The notes under the pieces were generated by a model. That model had not been told where the DNA came from. It saw only the letters and a list, made by a program, of their open reading frames with translations, and searched no databases. Source: Trujillonella endophytica (GTDB lineage Bacteria; Actinomycetota; Actinomycetes; Mycobacteriales; Geodermatophilaceae). From it: a DNA stretch of 64,000 nt. The stretch spans positions 744,001 to 808,000 of the forward strand of contig NZ_JABGCI010000001.1 of NCBI RefSeq assembly GCF_019799905.1, read 5' to 3'. Shown here in pieces: positions 18,464-27,372 of this stretch (position 1 is the stretch's first letter; each line of letters starts with the position of its first letter). The position numbers and the translations under genes are program-made.

Positions 18464-18605
18464 CCCGTGCCGCCGGTTCCCTCACCGGCGACCAGCACGA
18501 ACCACGCAGCGCACACGAGGTACCAGCACGACCGCACGGCAGCACCGACCAGCACACCGGCCGCGACCCGCAGCCGGGGCCACCACCACGAGGCAGCGAG
18601 GCGCA

Positions 18606-19151
18606 GTGAGCGACGAGAGACGCGGACGCGAGGACGACGACCCCCGCTCCGGCTCCGACGCGACCGACGAGCAGCTCGACCGCGAGGCGCCCGGGGTCGA
18701 GGACGTCGGCGAGCTCGAGGCCGCCGAGGACGCGATCGCCGAGGAGGCCGAGTCCGCGGAGGACAAGGTCGTCGCCCGCCCCGCGCGCCGTCGTGGTGGC
18801 CGGATCACGGCCGACGACGAGGACGACGAGGACGACGACGAGCCGGTCGCCCCGCGCACCCGCCGCCCGGCCCGCGAGCGCACCTCCAGCCGCCCCGCAG
18901 GACGCCCCGCAGAGGGCACCCGCTCCCGGTCCGAGGCCGAGCGTGCGCGCGCCTCGGAGGTCCGGCAGCGGCGCAGCCTCCGGCGGTTCCTCCGGGAGGT
19001 CGTCGCCGAGCTCCGGAAGGTCATCTGGCCCGGCCGGCGCGAGCTGGTCACCTACACGACCGTCGTCATCATCTTCGTGACCTTCATCGTCGCGCTGGTC
19101 GCCGGCCTCGACCTCCTCTTCGCGCAGGGCGTGCTCGCCGTCTTCGGCTGA
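18606..19151 (+). CDS. secE: Preprotein translocase subunit SecE
   Basis: 181 residues, of which the last 60 or so form the SecE domain: RSLRRFLREVVAELRKVIWPGRRELVTYT followed by a single membrane helix (VVIIFVTFIVALVAGLDLLF). SecE clamps SecY in the translocon. The first 115 residues are a hydrophilic, mostly acidic and then Arg-rich extension, with an Asp/Glu run near residue 72, much longer than the 60-120 residue norm. The start is GTG at 18606. It is followed by nusG, the standard secE-nusG pairing. Confidence 0.95.
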   Translation: MSDERRGREDDDPRSGSDATDEQLDREAPGVEDVGELEAAEDAIAEEAESAEDKVVARPARRRGGRITADDEDDEDDDEPVAPRTRRPARERTSSRPAGRPAEGTRSRSEAERARASEVRQRRSLRRFLREVVAELRKVIWPGRRELVTYTTVVIIFVTFIVALVAGLDLLFAQGVLAVFG

Positions 19152-19193
19152 CCGACCCCGCCCGCCGCACACGACGCAAAGGAAGCAATCCCC

Positions 19194-20099
19194 GTGACCG
19201 ACCCCCGCGAGCCCTTCGACACCGACAGCGCCGTCCCGGCCATCGACCTGGACGACGCCCGCGTCGACGAGTTCGGCAGCGTCGACCTCGAGACCGGTGC
19301 CGGGGAGATCGGCGCGGCCGAGGGCAGCGTCGACACCGTCGACCAGGACCCGGCCACCGACGTGGCCGACGAGGTGCCCGCCATCGAGGACGGCGACCCC
19401 GACACGCTCGCCTCGGACCCGCTCGCGGACGCCGCCCCCGACTCGGACGGGGCCCTGGCCGAGGACGAGGAGCCGGCGGAGGACGCCGACCCCATCGAGG
19501 CCCTGCGCAACCGGCTGAAGGCCCAGTTCGGCGACTGGTACGTCATCCACAGCTACGCCGGCTACGAGAACAAGGTGAAGACCAACCTCGAGTCGCGCAT
19601 CCAGTCGCTGGACATGGAGGACTACATCTTCCAGATCGAGGTGCCCACCGAGGAGGTCACCGAGATCAAGAACGGCAAGCGGACCCAGGTCAACCGGAAG
19701 AAGCTGCCCGGCTACCTCCTGGTGCGGATGGACCTCAACGACGAGTCCTGGGGCGCGGTCCGCAACACCCCCGGCGTCACCGGCTTCGTGGGCGCCACCT
19801 CCCGGCCCTCGCCGCTGTCGATCGACGAGGTCGTCAAGCTGCTCGCCGTGCCGGCCGCGCCGGCCGCGGCCAAGGTGGCCGAGCCTGGCGCGACCGGCGG
19901 CACCACCGTCGCGGCGCCGACCACCGTCGTGGACTTCGAGGTCGGCGAGTCGGTGACCGTCATGGACGGCCCCTTCGCCACCCTCCCGGCCACCATCAAC
20001 GAGATCAACGCCGAGCAGCAGAAGCTGCAGGTGCTGGTCTCCATCTTCGGGCGCGAGACGCCCGTCGAGCTGTCGTTCACCCAGGTCAGCAAGATCTGA
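19194..20099 (+). CDS. nusG: Transcription termination/antitermination protein NusG
   Basis: 301 residues. An acidic extension of about 100 residues precedes the NGN domain ([20 protein letters not shown]) with [19 protein letters not shown] and [10 protein letters not shown] Pro/Ala linker leads to the KOW domain ([20 protein letters not shown]). NusG binds the RNA polymerase clamp and couples transcription with translation. The start is GTG at 19194 with AAAGGAAG upstream. The acidic N-terminus is usual in actinobacteria. Confidence 0.96.
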   Translation: MTDPREPFDTDSAVPAIDLDDARVDEFGSVDLETGAGEIGAAEGSVDTVDQDPATDVADEVPAIEDGDPDTLASDPLADAAPDSDGALAEDEEPAEDADPIEALRNRLKAQFGDWYVIHSYAGYENKVKTNLESRIQSLDMEDYIFQIEVPTEEVTEIKNGKRTQVNRKKLPGYLLVRMDLNDESWGAVRNTPGVTGFVGATSRPSPLSIDEVVKLLAVPAAPAAAKVAEPGATGGTTVAAPTTVVDFEVGESVTVMDGPFATLPATINEINAEQQKLQVLVSIFGRETPVELSFTQVSKI

Positions 20100-20142
20100 C
20101 CCGGGTCCCCGGTACCTGACACACGAGTAGAAGAAGGAAGCC

Positions 20143-20571
20143 ATGCCTCCCCGGAAGCGGTTGACCGCGGTCATCAAGCTCCAGATCAACGCCGGTGCGG
20201 CCACCCCCGCGCCGCCCGTCGGTCCGGCGCTCGGCCAGCACGGCGTCAACATCATGGAGTTCTGCAAGGCGTACAACGCCGCGACGGAGTCGCAGCGCGG
20301 CAACGTCATCCCGGTCGAGATCTCGGTCTTCGAGGACCGCACGTTCACCTTCATCACCAAGACCCCGCCGGCGGCGCGCATGCTGCTCAAGGCGGCCGGT
20401 GTGGAGAAGGGCTCGGGCGAGCCGCACAAGACCAAGGTCGCCACCGTCACGCGCGACCAGGTCCGCGAGATCGCGCAGACCAAGATGGCCGACCTCAACG
20501 CCAACGACCTCGACGAGGCCGAGAAGATCATCGCCGGCACCGCCCGGTCGATGGGCATCACCGTCCAGTAG
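20143..20571 (+). CDS. rplK: 50S ribosomal protein L11
   Basis: 142 residues, full length. [23 protein letters not shown] is the conserved N-terminal segment, and the C-terminal RNA-binding domain ([15 protein letters not shown]) binds the GTPase-associated centre of 23S rRNA. The start ATG at 20143 lies behind AGAAGGAAG. It is followed by rplA after 104 bases. Confidence 0.98.
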   Translation: MPPRKRLTAVIKLQINAGAATPAPPVGPALGQHGVNIMEFCKAYNAATESQRGNVIPVEISVFEDRTFTFITKTPPAARMLLKAAGVEKGSGEPHKTKVATVTRDQVREIAQTKMADLNANDLDEAEKIIAGTARSMGITVQ

Positions 20572-20675
20572 CACCACCCCGGGCCCAGGACGGGCCCGGA
20601 CAGCAGGTGTGGGAGGGCCTCGCCGGCCCGTTCACCACGGAACCGCCGCCCCCGGGTGGAGGAGAGGACAGCACC

Positions 20676-21395
20676 ATGGCCAAGCACGGCAAGAAGTACC
20701 GCGAGGCGGCCGCGAAGGTCGACCGCGACAACCTGTACAGCCCGCTGCAGGCGGCGGGGCTGGCGAAGGAGACCTCGCCGACCGCCTACGACGCGACCGT
20801 CGAGGTCGCCATGCGCCTGGGCGTCGACCCGCGCAAGGCCGACCAGATGGTCCGCGGCACGGTCAACCTGCCCCACGGCACCGGCAAGACCGCCCGCGTC
20901 ATCGTCTTCGCGACCGGTGACCGCGCCGCCGAGGCGGAGGCCGCCGGTGCGGACGTCGTCGGCTCCGACGACCTGATCGAGCGCATCCAGGGCGGCTTCC
21001 TGGACTTCGACGCGGCGATCGCCACCCCCGACCAGATGGCCAAGGTCGGCCGGATCGCCCGCATCCTCGGCCCCCGCGGCCTGATGCCGAACCCGAAGAC
21101 GGGCACGGTGACCCCCGACGTCACCAAGGCCGTGAACGACATCAAGGGCGGGAAGATCAACTTCCGCGTCGACAAGCAGGCGAACCTGCACCTGGTGATC
21201 GGCAAGGCGTCGTTCGACGAGACCAAGCTGGTCGAGAACTACGCCGCCGCCCTCGACGAGGTGCTGCGGGCCAAGCCGGCCGCCGCCAAGGGCCGGTACC
21301 TGAAGAAGGTCACCATCTCGACCACCATGGGCCCCGGCATCCCGGTCGACCCGAACCGCACCCGCAACCTGACGGTGGACGAGCCCACCGCCTGA
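20676..21395 (+). CDS. rplA: 50S ribosomal protein L1
   Basis: 239 residues, normal length, forming the mobile L1 stalk. [32 protein letters not shown] and the C-terminal [13 protein letters not shown] are family motifs. The start ATG at 20676 is preceded by GGAGGAGAGG; an upstream in-frame start at 20607 would add 23 residues without family character. L1 often represses its own operon by binding mRNA; no matching site was identified. Confidence 0.98.
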   Translation: MAKHGKKYREAAAKVDRDNLYSPLQAAGLAKETSPTAYDATVEVAMRLGVDPRKADQMVRGTVNLPHGTGKTARVIVFATGDRAAEAEAAGADVVGSDDLIERIQGGFLDFDAAIATPDQMAKVGRIARILGPRGLMPNPKTGTVTPDVTKAVNDIKGGKINFRVDKQANLHLVIGKASFDETKLVENYAAALDEVLRAKPAAAKGRYLKKVTISTTMGPGIPVDPNRTRNLTVDEPTA

Positions 21396-21412
21396 GGTCG
21401 CGAGCCCGTCGG

Positions 21413-21444
21413 GGGCCCCGCAGCGCACTCGCGCTGCGGGGCCC
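21413..21444 (+). terminator. Terminator after rplA
   Basis: A perfect 14-bp stem (21413-21426 with 21431-21444) closes the tetraloop ACTC, 18 bases past the rplA stop. It separates rplKA from rplJL. Confidence 0.8.
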
Positions 21445-21521
21445 TCTGGGTTCCGGGGCTCGGCGCCGGGGCGGTGAGGGGGCGGAGCCCGGCCCGGCGG
21501 CGGGCGGGTGCGGCACACGTG

Positions 21522-21750
21522 TAGTCTCGTCCCCGTTCCCCCCACGACCGCTGGTCGTCGCACGTCCGCGTGCGATCGAAGGTCCCGGATCCACCGGGCG
21601 GCCCGCGCAGGAGGACGGTTCGATCGCGGGCACCGTGGTGCCTGCCCTCGCCCCGTGCGCCTGCGCCGGGGCGTTCGTCGTCTCCGGGGCCGGAGATCGT
21701 CCGTCGTCGTGCGCCGTCCGGTGGTCACCCGACAGACGAGAGGAGGCCCC
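21522..21750 (+). promoter_or_regulatory. rplJL promoter -10 and probable L10-binding leader
   Basis: TAGTCT at 21522-21527 fits a -10 element. The following 220-base untranslated leader contains a perfect 9-bp inverted repeat, GCGATCGAA at 21572-21580 and TTCGATCGC at 21619-21627, enclosing further small stems. A long structured leader before rplJ is typical of autoregulation by the L10-L12 complex, known as the L10 leader; that this one acts so is inference. GAGAGGAGG precedes the GTG start. Confidence 0.6.
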
Positions 21751-22371
21751 GTGCCCACACCGGCCAAGGCCGCGGTGATCGACGAGATCACCGAGCGGTT
21801 CCAGAAGTCCAGTGCGGCAGTGCTCACCGAGTACCGCGGGCTCACCGTGGCGCAGCTGACCCAGCTGCGCCGTTCCCTCGGTGCGGGCAGCAGCTACGCC
21901 GTCGTCAAGAACACCCTGACGAAGCGGGCGGCGGACTCGGTCGGCCACACCGACCTGGGCCCGCTGCTGAACGGCCCGACGGCCATCGCCTTCATCGAGG
22001 GCGACGTCGTCGAGGCCGCCAAGGCCATCCGCGACTTCGCGCGCGCCAACCCGATGCTCGTCGTCAAGGGCGGCGTCGTCGAGGGCCGCACGGTCTCGCC
22101 CGCCGAGGTCACCGCCCTCGCCGACGTCGAGCCGCGCGAGGTGCTCCTGGCCAAGCTGGCCGGCGCGATGAAGGGCAACCTGACCAAGGCCGCCGGCCTG
22201 TTCCAGGCCCCGCTGTCGCAGGTCGCCCGCCTGGCCGCCGCGCTGCAGGAGAAGAAGGAGTCCACCGAGGGCTCCGCCGCTCCTGCCGCGGACGCGTCTG
22301 CCGACGCCGCTGCTGCTGACACCACCCCCGACACCGCTGACGCCGCCGACGCCGCGGCCAGCACCGACTGA
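21751..22371 (+). CDS. rplJ: 50S ribosomal protein L10
   Basis: 206 residues. The N-terminal rRNA-binding domain ([22 protein letters not shown] and [12 protein letters not shown]) is followed by the L12-docking helix. An Ala/Asp/Thr-rich tail of about 40 residues extends the C-terminus. The start is GTG at 21751, with AGAGGAGG just upstream; the frame is open further upstream through the leader but not coding. It is co-transcribed with rplL and probably repressed by its own L10-L12 complex. Confidence 0.97.
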   Translation: MPTPAKAAVIDEITERFQKSSAAVLTEYRGLTVAQLTQLRRSLGAGSSYAVVKNTLTKRAADSVGHTDLGPLLNGPTAIAFIEGDVVEAAKAIRDFARANPMLVVKGGVVEGRTVSPAEVTALADVEPREVLLAKLAGAMKGNLTKAAGLFQAPLSQVARLAAALQEKKESTEGSAAPAADASADAAAADTTPDTADAADAAASTD

Positions 22372-22388
22372 CCCAGAAGGAGACGACC

Positions 22389-22784
22389 ATGGCCAAGCTT
22401 TCCACCGCGGACCTGCTCGACGCGTTCAAGGAGATGACGCTGCTCGAGCTGTCCGAGTTCGTGAAGCAGTTCGAGGAGACCTTCGAGGTCACCGCTGCTG
22501 CTCCGGTCGCCGTCGCGGCCGCCCCGGCCGCCGGTGGCGGCGGCGGCGGTGGCGCCGAGGAGGCTGCCGAGCAGGACGAGTTCGACGTCATCCTCGAGGC
22601 TGCCGGTGACAAGAAGATCCAGGTCATCAAGGAGGTGCGCGGCCTGACCTCGCTCGGCCTCAAGGAGGCCAAGGACCTGGTCGACGGCGCGCCGAAGCCG
22701 GTCCTGGAGAAGGTCGCCAAGGACGCCGCCGAGAAGGCCAAGGCCGCTCTCGAGGGCGCCGGCGCCACCGTCACCGTCAAGTGA
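22389..22784 (+). CDS. rplL: 50S ribosomal protein L7/L12
   Basis: 131 residues. The N-terminal dimerisation domain ([22 protein letters not shown]) is joined by an Ala/Gly hinge to the C-terminal factor-binding domain ([23 protein letters not shown] and [14 protein letters not shown]). It recruits translation GTPases to the ribosome stalk. AGAAGGAGA precedes the ATG. Confidence 0.98.
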   Translation: MAKLSTADLLDAFKEMTLLELSEFVKQFEETFEVTAAAPVAVAAAPAAGGGGGGGAEEAAEQDEFDVILEAAGDKKIQVIKEVRGLTSLGLKEAKDLVDGAPKPVLEKVAKDAAEKAKAALEGAGATVTVK

Positions 22785-22834
22785 CCCCCGCCCGGCCCCC
22801 CGTGGCCGGGTAGCAGTACCCCAGCAACACCGCA

Positions 22835-22866
22835 GAGGCCGTCCTCCCCCCGGGGAGGGCGGCCTC
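22835..22866 (+). terminator. Terminator after rplL
   Basis: A 15-bp stem with one G-T pair (22835-22849 with 22852-22866) lies 50 bases after the rplL stop and separates the ribosomal unit from the Mce operon. Confidence 0.75.
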
Positions 22867-23071
22867 TGCGCGTTCGGGTGAATGGTGCGAGACGCGCGTC
22901 ACGCCGCGCCCGTGACGCACGTAACCTCGCGCCGGGCCGCTCGTTACTCGCTGGTAGGTCCGGGCTCCGGCGCTCTGACCTGCGATGTGTTCCGAGAGGC
23001 CGCAGCAGCCCGGAGCCCGGTCGATCTCGAGCGGCCACCGGCGACGGAGCGGGGTGGACAGGAGGGTCGAC
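22867..23071 (+). promoter_or_regulatory. Mce operon upstream region with possible operator
   Basis: 205 bases between the rplL terminator and mkl. GTTACTCGCTGGTAGG at 22943-22958 is an imperfect dyad (TTAC and GTAg arms) of a kind often bound by TetR-type regulators of lipid genes; the assignment is a guess. GGAGGG at 23061-23066 decides the GTG start at 23072. Confidence 0.35.
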
Positions 23072-24199
23072 GTGGGCGTCGAGGTCCGGGTCGAGGGGCT
23101 CACGAAGTCGTTCGGCAGCCAGAACATCTGGAGCGACGTCACGCTCACCCTGCCGCCCGGCGAGATCTCCGTGCTGCTCGGCCCCTCCGGCACCGGCAAG
23201 TCGGTCTTCCTCAAGTCGCTCGTGGGGCTGCTCAAGCCGGAGCGCGGGTCGATCGTCATCGCCGACACCGACATCGTGCGCTGCAGGGAGCACGAGCTCT
23301 ACGAGGTGCGGAAGCTCTTCGGCGTCCTGTTCCAGGACGGCGCGCTGTTCGGGTCGATGGACCTCTTCGACAACATCGCCTTCCCGCTGCGCGAGCACAC
23401 CAGGAAGAGCGAGGGCGAGATCCGCCGGATCGTCCTCGAGAAGATGGACATGGTGGGTCTGCAGGGCGCCGAGGGGAAGCTGCCCGGCGAGATCTCCGGC
23501 GGTATGCGCAAGCGCGCCGGGCTGGCGCGCGCGCTGGTGCTGGACCCCCAGATCATCCTGTTCGACGAGCCGGACTCCGGCCTCGACCCGGTCCGCGTCG
23601 CCTACCTCAACCAGCTCATCGTCGACCTCAACGCCCAGATCGACGCCACCTTCCTCATCGTCACGCACGACATCGGGACCGCCCGGACCGTGCCGGACAA
23701 CCTCGGCCTGCTCTTCCGCCGGCACCTGGCCATGTTCGGGCCGCGCGAGCAGCTGCTCACCAGCCAGGAGCCCGTCGTCCGCCAGTTCCTCAACGGCCGG
23801 CGCGAGGGCCCCATCGGCATGAGCGAGGAGAAGGACGTCGCCCAGGTCGAGGCCGAGATGGCCGCCCTGGAGGCGCGGGGCGGCGACCAGCACAACGGCG
23901 TCGGGCCCAAGGGCGCCGGCGGTGGCGACGCCGTCCCGCCGCAGCTGGAGCCCTCGCCGGGGCTGCCCGAGCGGCAGGCGCAGCGCCGGCGGCAGGAGCG
24001 CGTGGCGCGGATGCTGCACGACTTCGACCCGACCACCGCCGAGGCCATCCGTGCCTCCCTGCCCGAGGACCTGCTGGCCCAGGCCGACGCTGGCGTCTTC
24101 TCGCCGACCGCCGGCGCCGGCGGCCGCCACTGGGACCCGCAGACCTCGCCCGCGGGGGCGCACGCCGCGGTGCTGCCCGGGCCGCGGGCACAGTCGTGA
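23072..24199 (+). CDS. mkl: Mce transporter ATPase Mkl (MceG)
   Basis: ABC-type ATPase of 375 residues that powers Mce lipid import. The ATPase core runs from EVRVEGLTKSFG to about residue 250, with Walker A GPSGTGKS, signature ISGGMRKRAGLARAL and Walker B ILFDEPDSGLDPV. A C-terminal tail of about 110 residues (charged, then Pro/Gly) is typical of MceG-type ATPases. The start is GTG at 23072 because of its ribosome-binding site; GTG at 23054 is an alternative. The stop overlaps the yrbEA start (GTGA). In M. tuberculosis this gene is an orphan between rplL and rpoB; here it heads a whole mce operon. Confidence 0.93.
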   Translation: MGVEVRVEGLTKSFGSQNIWSDVTLTLPPGEISVLLGPSGTGKSVFLKSLVGLLKPERGSIVIADTDIVRCREHELYEVRKLFGVLFQDGALFGSMDLFDNIAFPLREHTRKSEGEIRRIVLEKMDMVGLQGAEGKLPGEISGGMRKRAGLARALVLDPQIILFDEPDSGLDPVRVAYLNQLIVDLNAQIDATFLIVTHDIGTARTVPDNLGLLFRRHLAMFGPREQLLTSQEPVVRQFLNGRREGPIGMSEEKDVAQVEAEMAALEARGGDQHNGVGPKGAGGGDAVPPQLEPSPGLPERQAQRRRQERVARMLHDFDPTTAEAIRASLPEDLLAQADAGVFSPTAGAGGRHWDPQTSPAGAHAAVLPGPRAQS

Positions 24200-25011
24200 C
24201 GGCCACCGACGAGCCCAAGGCCCCGGGCATCCTCGACGGCAAGCTCTCGCCCCTGCGGCCGCTGCGCGCCAGCGGCAACCTGTTCGCCTTCGCCCTCGAC
24301 GTCGGCCGGGCGCTGCCGAAACGGCCCTTCCAGTTCCGCGAGTTCGTGCAGCAGACGTGGTTCGTCGCCAGCGTGACCATCCTGCCGACGGCGCTCGTGG
24401 CGATCCCCTTCGGCGCCGTCATCGCGCTGCAGCTGGGCTCGCTGACCCGGCAGCTGGGCGCCCAGTCGTTCACCGGCTCGGCGTCGGTGCTCGCCGTGCT
24501 GCGCGAGGCCAGCCCGATCGTGACCGCGCTGCTCATCGCCGGCGCCGGCGGGTCGGCGATCTGCGCCGACCTCGGCGCGCGCAAGATCCGGGACGAGATC
24601 GACGCCATGGAAGTGCTGGGCATCAGCCCCATCCAGCGTCTCGTGGTGCCCCGGGTGCTGGCCTCCATGCTGGTCGCCACACTGCTCAACGGGCTGGTCA
24701 GCGTCGTGGGCGTGGCTGGCGGCTACTTCTTCAACGTCGTCCTCCAGGGCGGTACGCCCGGGGCCTACCTCGCCTCGTTCGGTGCGCTGGCCCAGGTGGA
24801 GGACTTCTGGTCCGGCGAGATCAAGGCGCTGATCTTCGGGATGATCGCCGGCATCGTGGCCTCCTACAAGGGACTGCGAGCCGGGGGTGGGCCCAAGGGC
24901 GTGGGCGACGCGGTCAACCAGTCGGTGGTCATCACGTTCCTGCTGCTGTTCGCGGTCAACTTCATCCTGACGGCCGTGTACTTCCAGCTCGTCCCGCCGA
25001 AGGGGCAGTGA
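24196..25011 (+). CDS. yrbEA: YrbEA, Mce permease subunit (MlaE family)
   Basis: 271-residue membrane protein of the MlaE family with about five or six helices. Characteristic are VRLEAS-like GSASVLAVLREASPIVTALL, AGAGGSAICADLGARKIRDEIDAMEVLGI (the family signature) and VVPRVLAS. It pairs with YrbEB to form the permease under the Mce hexamer. The start is GTG at 24196, overlapping the mkl stop by four bases. Confidence 0.94.
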   Translation: MTATDEPKAPGILDGKLSPLRPLRASGNLFAFALDVGRALPKRPFQFREFVQQTWFVASVTILPTALVAIPFGAVIALQLGSLTRQLGAQSFTGSASVLAVLREASPIVTALLIAGAGGSAICADLGARKIRDEIDAMEVLGISPIQRLVVPRVLASMLVATLLNGLVSVVGVAGGYFFNVVLQGGTPGAYLASFGALAQVEDFWSGEIKALIFGMIAGIVASYKGLRAGGGPKGVGDAVNQSVVITFLLLFAVNFILTAVYFQLVPPKGQ

Positions 25012-25014
25012 CCG

Positions 25015-25884
25015 ATGGCGCTGCTCAACCCGGTCGACCGCATCCGCGTCGGGGTCCGCAAGGCCCTCCGCACCGTCTACAAGCGGCCGATGGACACGCT
25101 GGACGATCTCGGCGACCAGCTGGGCTTCTACGGCCGCGCGCTCGCCTGGACCCCGCGCACGCTCCGCCGCTACAAGAAGGAGGTCGCCCGGCTGCTGGCC
25201 GAGGTGACCTTCGGGACCGGCGCCCTCGCCGTCATCGGCGGCACGGTCGGCGTCATCGCCTTCCTGTCCTTCTTCACCGGGACCGAGGTCGGCCTGCAGG
25301 GCTACGCGGCCCTCGACCAGCTGGGCACCTCGGCCTTCACCGGCTTCCTCTCGGCGTACTTCAACACCCGCGAGATCGCGCCGCTCGTCGCCGGGCTGGC
25401 CCTGTCCGCCACCGTGGGATGCGGCTTCACCGCCCAGATCGGCGCGATGCGGATCAACGAGGAGATCGACGCCCTCGAGGTCATGGGCGTCCCCTCGCTG
25501 CCGTTCCTCGTGACCACCCGGATCGTCGCCGGCTTCGTCGCCGTCATCCCGCTCTACGTGATCGGCCTGCTCAGCAGCTACTTCGCCACGCGGCTCATCA
25601 CCACCCAGGCCTACGACCAGTCGGCGGGCACCTACGACCACTACTTCAACCTGTTCCTGCCACCGCAGGACGTCCTGTGGTCGTTCGTCAAGGTGCTCGT
25701 CTTCGCCGTCGTGATCATCCTCAGCCACTGCTACTACGGCTACCGCGCCGCGGGCGGTCCGGCCGGCGTGGGCCTGGCCGTGGGCCGGGCGGTCCGGTTC
25801 TCCATCGTGGCCGTGATGGTCATCGACCTGTTCCTGTCCCTGGCCATCTGGGGCTCCACGACCACCGTCCGGATCGCGGGGTGA
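25015..25884 (+). CDS. yrbEB: YrbEB, Mce permease subunit (MlaE family)
   Basis: 289-residue partner permease. A cytoplasmic N-terminal helix region (RPMDTLDDLGDQLGFYGRAL) precedes membrane helices. The signature SATVGCGFTAQIGAMRINEEIDALEVMGV is complete. The start is ATG at 25015, three bases after the yrbEA stop, and its own stop overlaps the mceA GTG. Confidence 0.94.
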   Translation: MALLNPVDRIRVGVRKALRTVYKRPMDTLDDLGDQLGFYGRALAWTPRTLRRYKKEVARLLAEVTFGTGALAVIGGTVGVIAFLSFFTGTEVGLQGYAALDQLGTSAFTGFLSAYFNTREIAPLVAGLALSATVGCGFTAQIGAMRINEEIDALEVMGVPSLPFLVTTRIVAGFVAVIPLYVIGLLSSYFATRLITTQAYDQSAGTYDHYFNLFLPPQDVLWSFVKVLVFAVVIILSHCYYGYRAAGGPAGVGLAVGRAVRFSIVAVMVIDLFLSLAIWGSTTTVRIAG

Positions 25885-27269
25885 GCGGCGTGTCCCGAGC
25901 AGCGGTGATCCGCCGGCGCCTGCAGGGGCTGGCCTTCCTCGTCGTCCTTGCCCTGCTGCTCGGGCTGACCGTCGCGCTCTACAACAAGGCGTTCACCGAC
26001 TTCGCGCGCGTGACGCTGGAGGCCGACACCGCCGGCAACCAGCTGCAGGAGGCCTCCGACGTCAAGGTCCGCGGCATGATCGTCGGCGAGGTGCGCGCGG
26101 TCGAGGCCAGCGCCGAGGGCGCGACCATCGAGCTGGCCATCCGCCCGCAGTACCTCGACCGGATCCCGGCCGACGTCACCGCGCGGTTGCTGCCCAAGAC
26201 GCTGTTCGGAGAGCGCTACGTCTCCCTCGTGCTGCCCGACCAGCCCGCTCCCGAGCGCCTGGCCGACGGCGACGTCATCGGCCAGGACCGCACGGAGAAC
26301 GCGATCGAGCTGCAGCGGGTGATCGACGACCTGCTCCCGCTGCTGCAGTCGGTCAAGCCGCAGGACCTGAGCTACACCCTCGCCGCCGTCGCCGACTCAC
26401 TCCGCGGGCGGGGCGAGGTCCTGGGCGAGAACCTGGCCTCGGTCGGGGACTACGTCGAGGAGATCAACACGGTCCTGCCGCAGCTGCAGGCCGACATCTC
26501 CGGGCTCGCCGACTTCGCCGACACCTACGAGTCGGCCGCCGACGACCTGCTCGCCGTGCTGGACGACCTCTCGGTCACCGCCGACACCCTGGTGGACCAG
26601 TCCGAGCAGCTGCGCCGCACCTTCACCGTCGTCGACCGCTCGTCCACCACGGCGGCGGAGTTCCTCGAGCGCAACGAGCGGAACCTGATCTCGCTGGCTG
26701 CGACCTCCCGGCCGGTGCTCGGGCTGCTGGCCGAGTACTCGCCGATCTACCCCTGCCTGCTGAACGGGCTCTCCCGGTTCAACCCCATGATCACCGAGGC
26801 CTTCGGTGGGGACGGCGACCCGGCGCTGAACCTCAACGTCGTCGTCACCCTCCCGCCGCGGAACCCGTACCAGCCCGGCGACCAGCCGGCCTACCTGGAC
26901 ACCTCCGGGCCGGACTGCCAGGGGCTGGAGGACATCGACGGGATCATCGCCGCCGCCGAGCGGGGTGAGTACTACTGCCCGACCCCGCCGGAGGACGGCG
27001 TGGACTCCGTGGACAACCCCGTCTCGGGCAACCCCGTCTGCCTCGGCGGCCGCGGCCCCGACGACGTCCCCGAGGGCGCCGGCGACCCCAACCCCGGCGG
27101 GGGAGCGGGCGACACGGTGCCGGGTCAGCTGGCCGGCTCGACCGCGGAGCTGGACTTCGTGCGCAGCCTCCTCGGCTACCAGACCGGGACCGACCCGGAC
27201 GACGTCTCCGACCTGGCCGCCTCGGCCCTGACGCCGCTGCTGCGGGGGAACCAGGTGCTGGTGCCGTGA
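25881..27269 (+). CDS. mceA: MceA, Mce/MlaD-domain substrate-binding protein
   Basis: 462 residues. One N-terminal membrane helix (LQGLAFLVVLALLLGLTVALY) is followed by the MCE domain (about residues 40-130: EASDVKVRGMIVGEVRAVE and LLPKTLFGERYVSLV). A long helical domain follows, then a Cys/Pro/Gly-rich C-terminus. Six such proteins form a periplasmic tube for lipids. The start is GTG at 25881, overlapping the yrbEB stop; GTG at 25890 is also possible. It is the first of six mce genes. Confidence 0.93.
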   Translation: MSGVSRAAVIRRRLQGLAFLVVLALLLGLTVALYNKAFTDFARVTLEADTAGNQLQEASDVKVRGMIVGEVRAVEASAEGATIELAIRPQYLDRIPADVTARLLPKTLFGERYVSLVLPDQPAPERLADGDVIGQDRTENAIELQRVIDDLLPLLQSVKPQDLSYTLAAVADSLRGRGEVLGENLASVGDYVEEINTVLPQLQADISGLADFADTYESAADDLLAVLDDLSVTADTLVDQSEQLRRTFTVVDRSSTTAAEFLERNERNLISLAATSRPVLGLLAEYSPIYPCLLNGLSRFNPMITEAFGGDGDPALNLNVVVTLPPRNPYQPGDQPAYLDTSGPDCQGLEDIDGIIAAAERGEYYCPTPPEDGVDSVDNPVSGNPVCLGGRGPDDVPEGAGDPNPGGGAGDTVPGQLAGSTAELDFVRSLLGYQTGTDPDDVSDLAASALTPLLRGNQVLVP

Positions 27270-27372
27270 CGTCGAACGCGAGCCGACAGGGAGCGAGCAT
27301 CGCAGCGGGCTGGGGGCACCTCCCGCTCGCGGGGGACAGCGAGCGAGGAGCGGAACGACCGCGGAGGCTCGC
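27270..27372 (+). other. Spacer between mceA and mceB with GAGCGAG repeats
   Basis: The only sizeable gap inside the operon (103 bases). It carries repeated GAGCGAG/GCGAGCGAGG motifs (near 27292 and 27340-27352) and GCTCGC in inverted orientation, so it can fold. It looks like a dispersed GC-rich repeat rather than coding sequence. The mceB ribosome-binding site (GCGGAGG) lies at its end. Confidence 0.5.
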
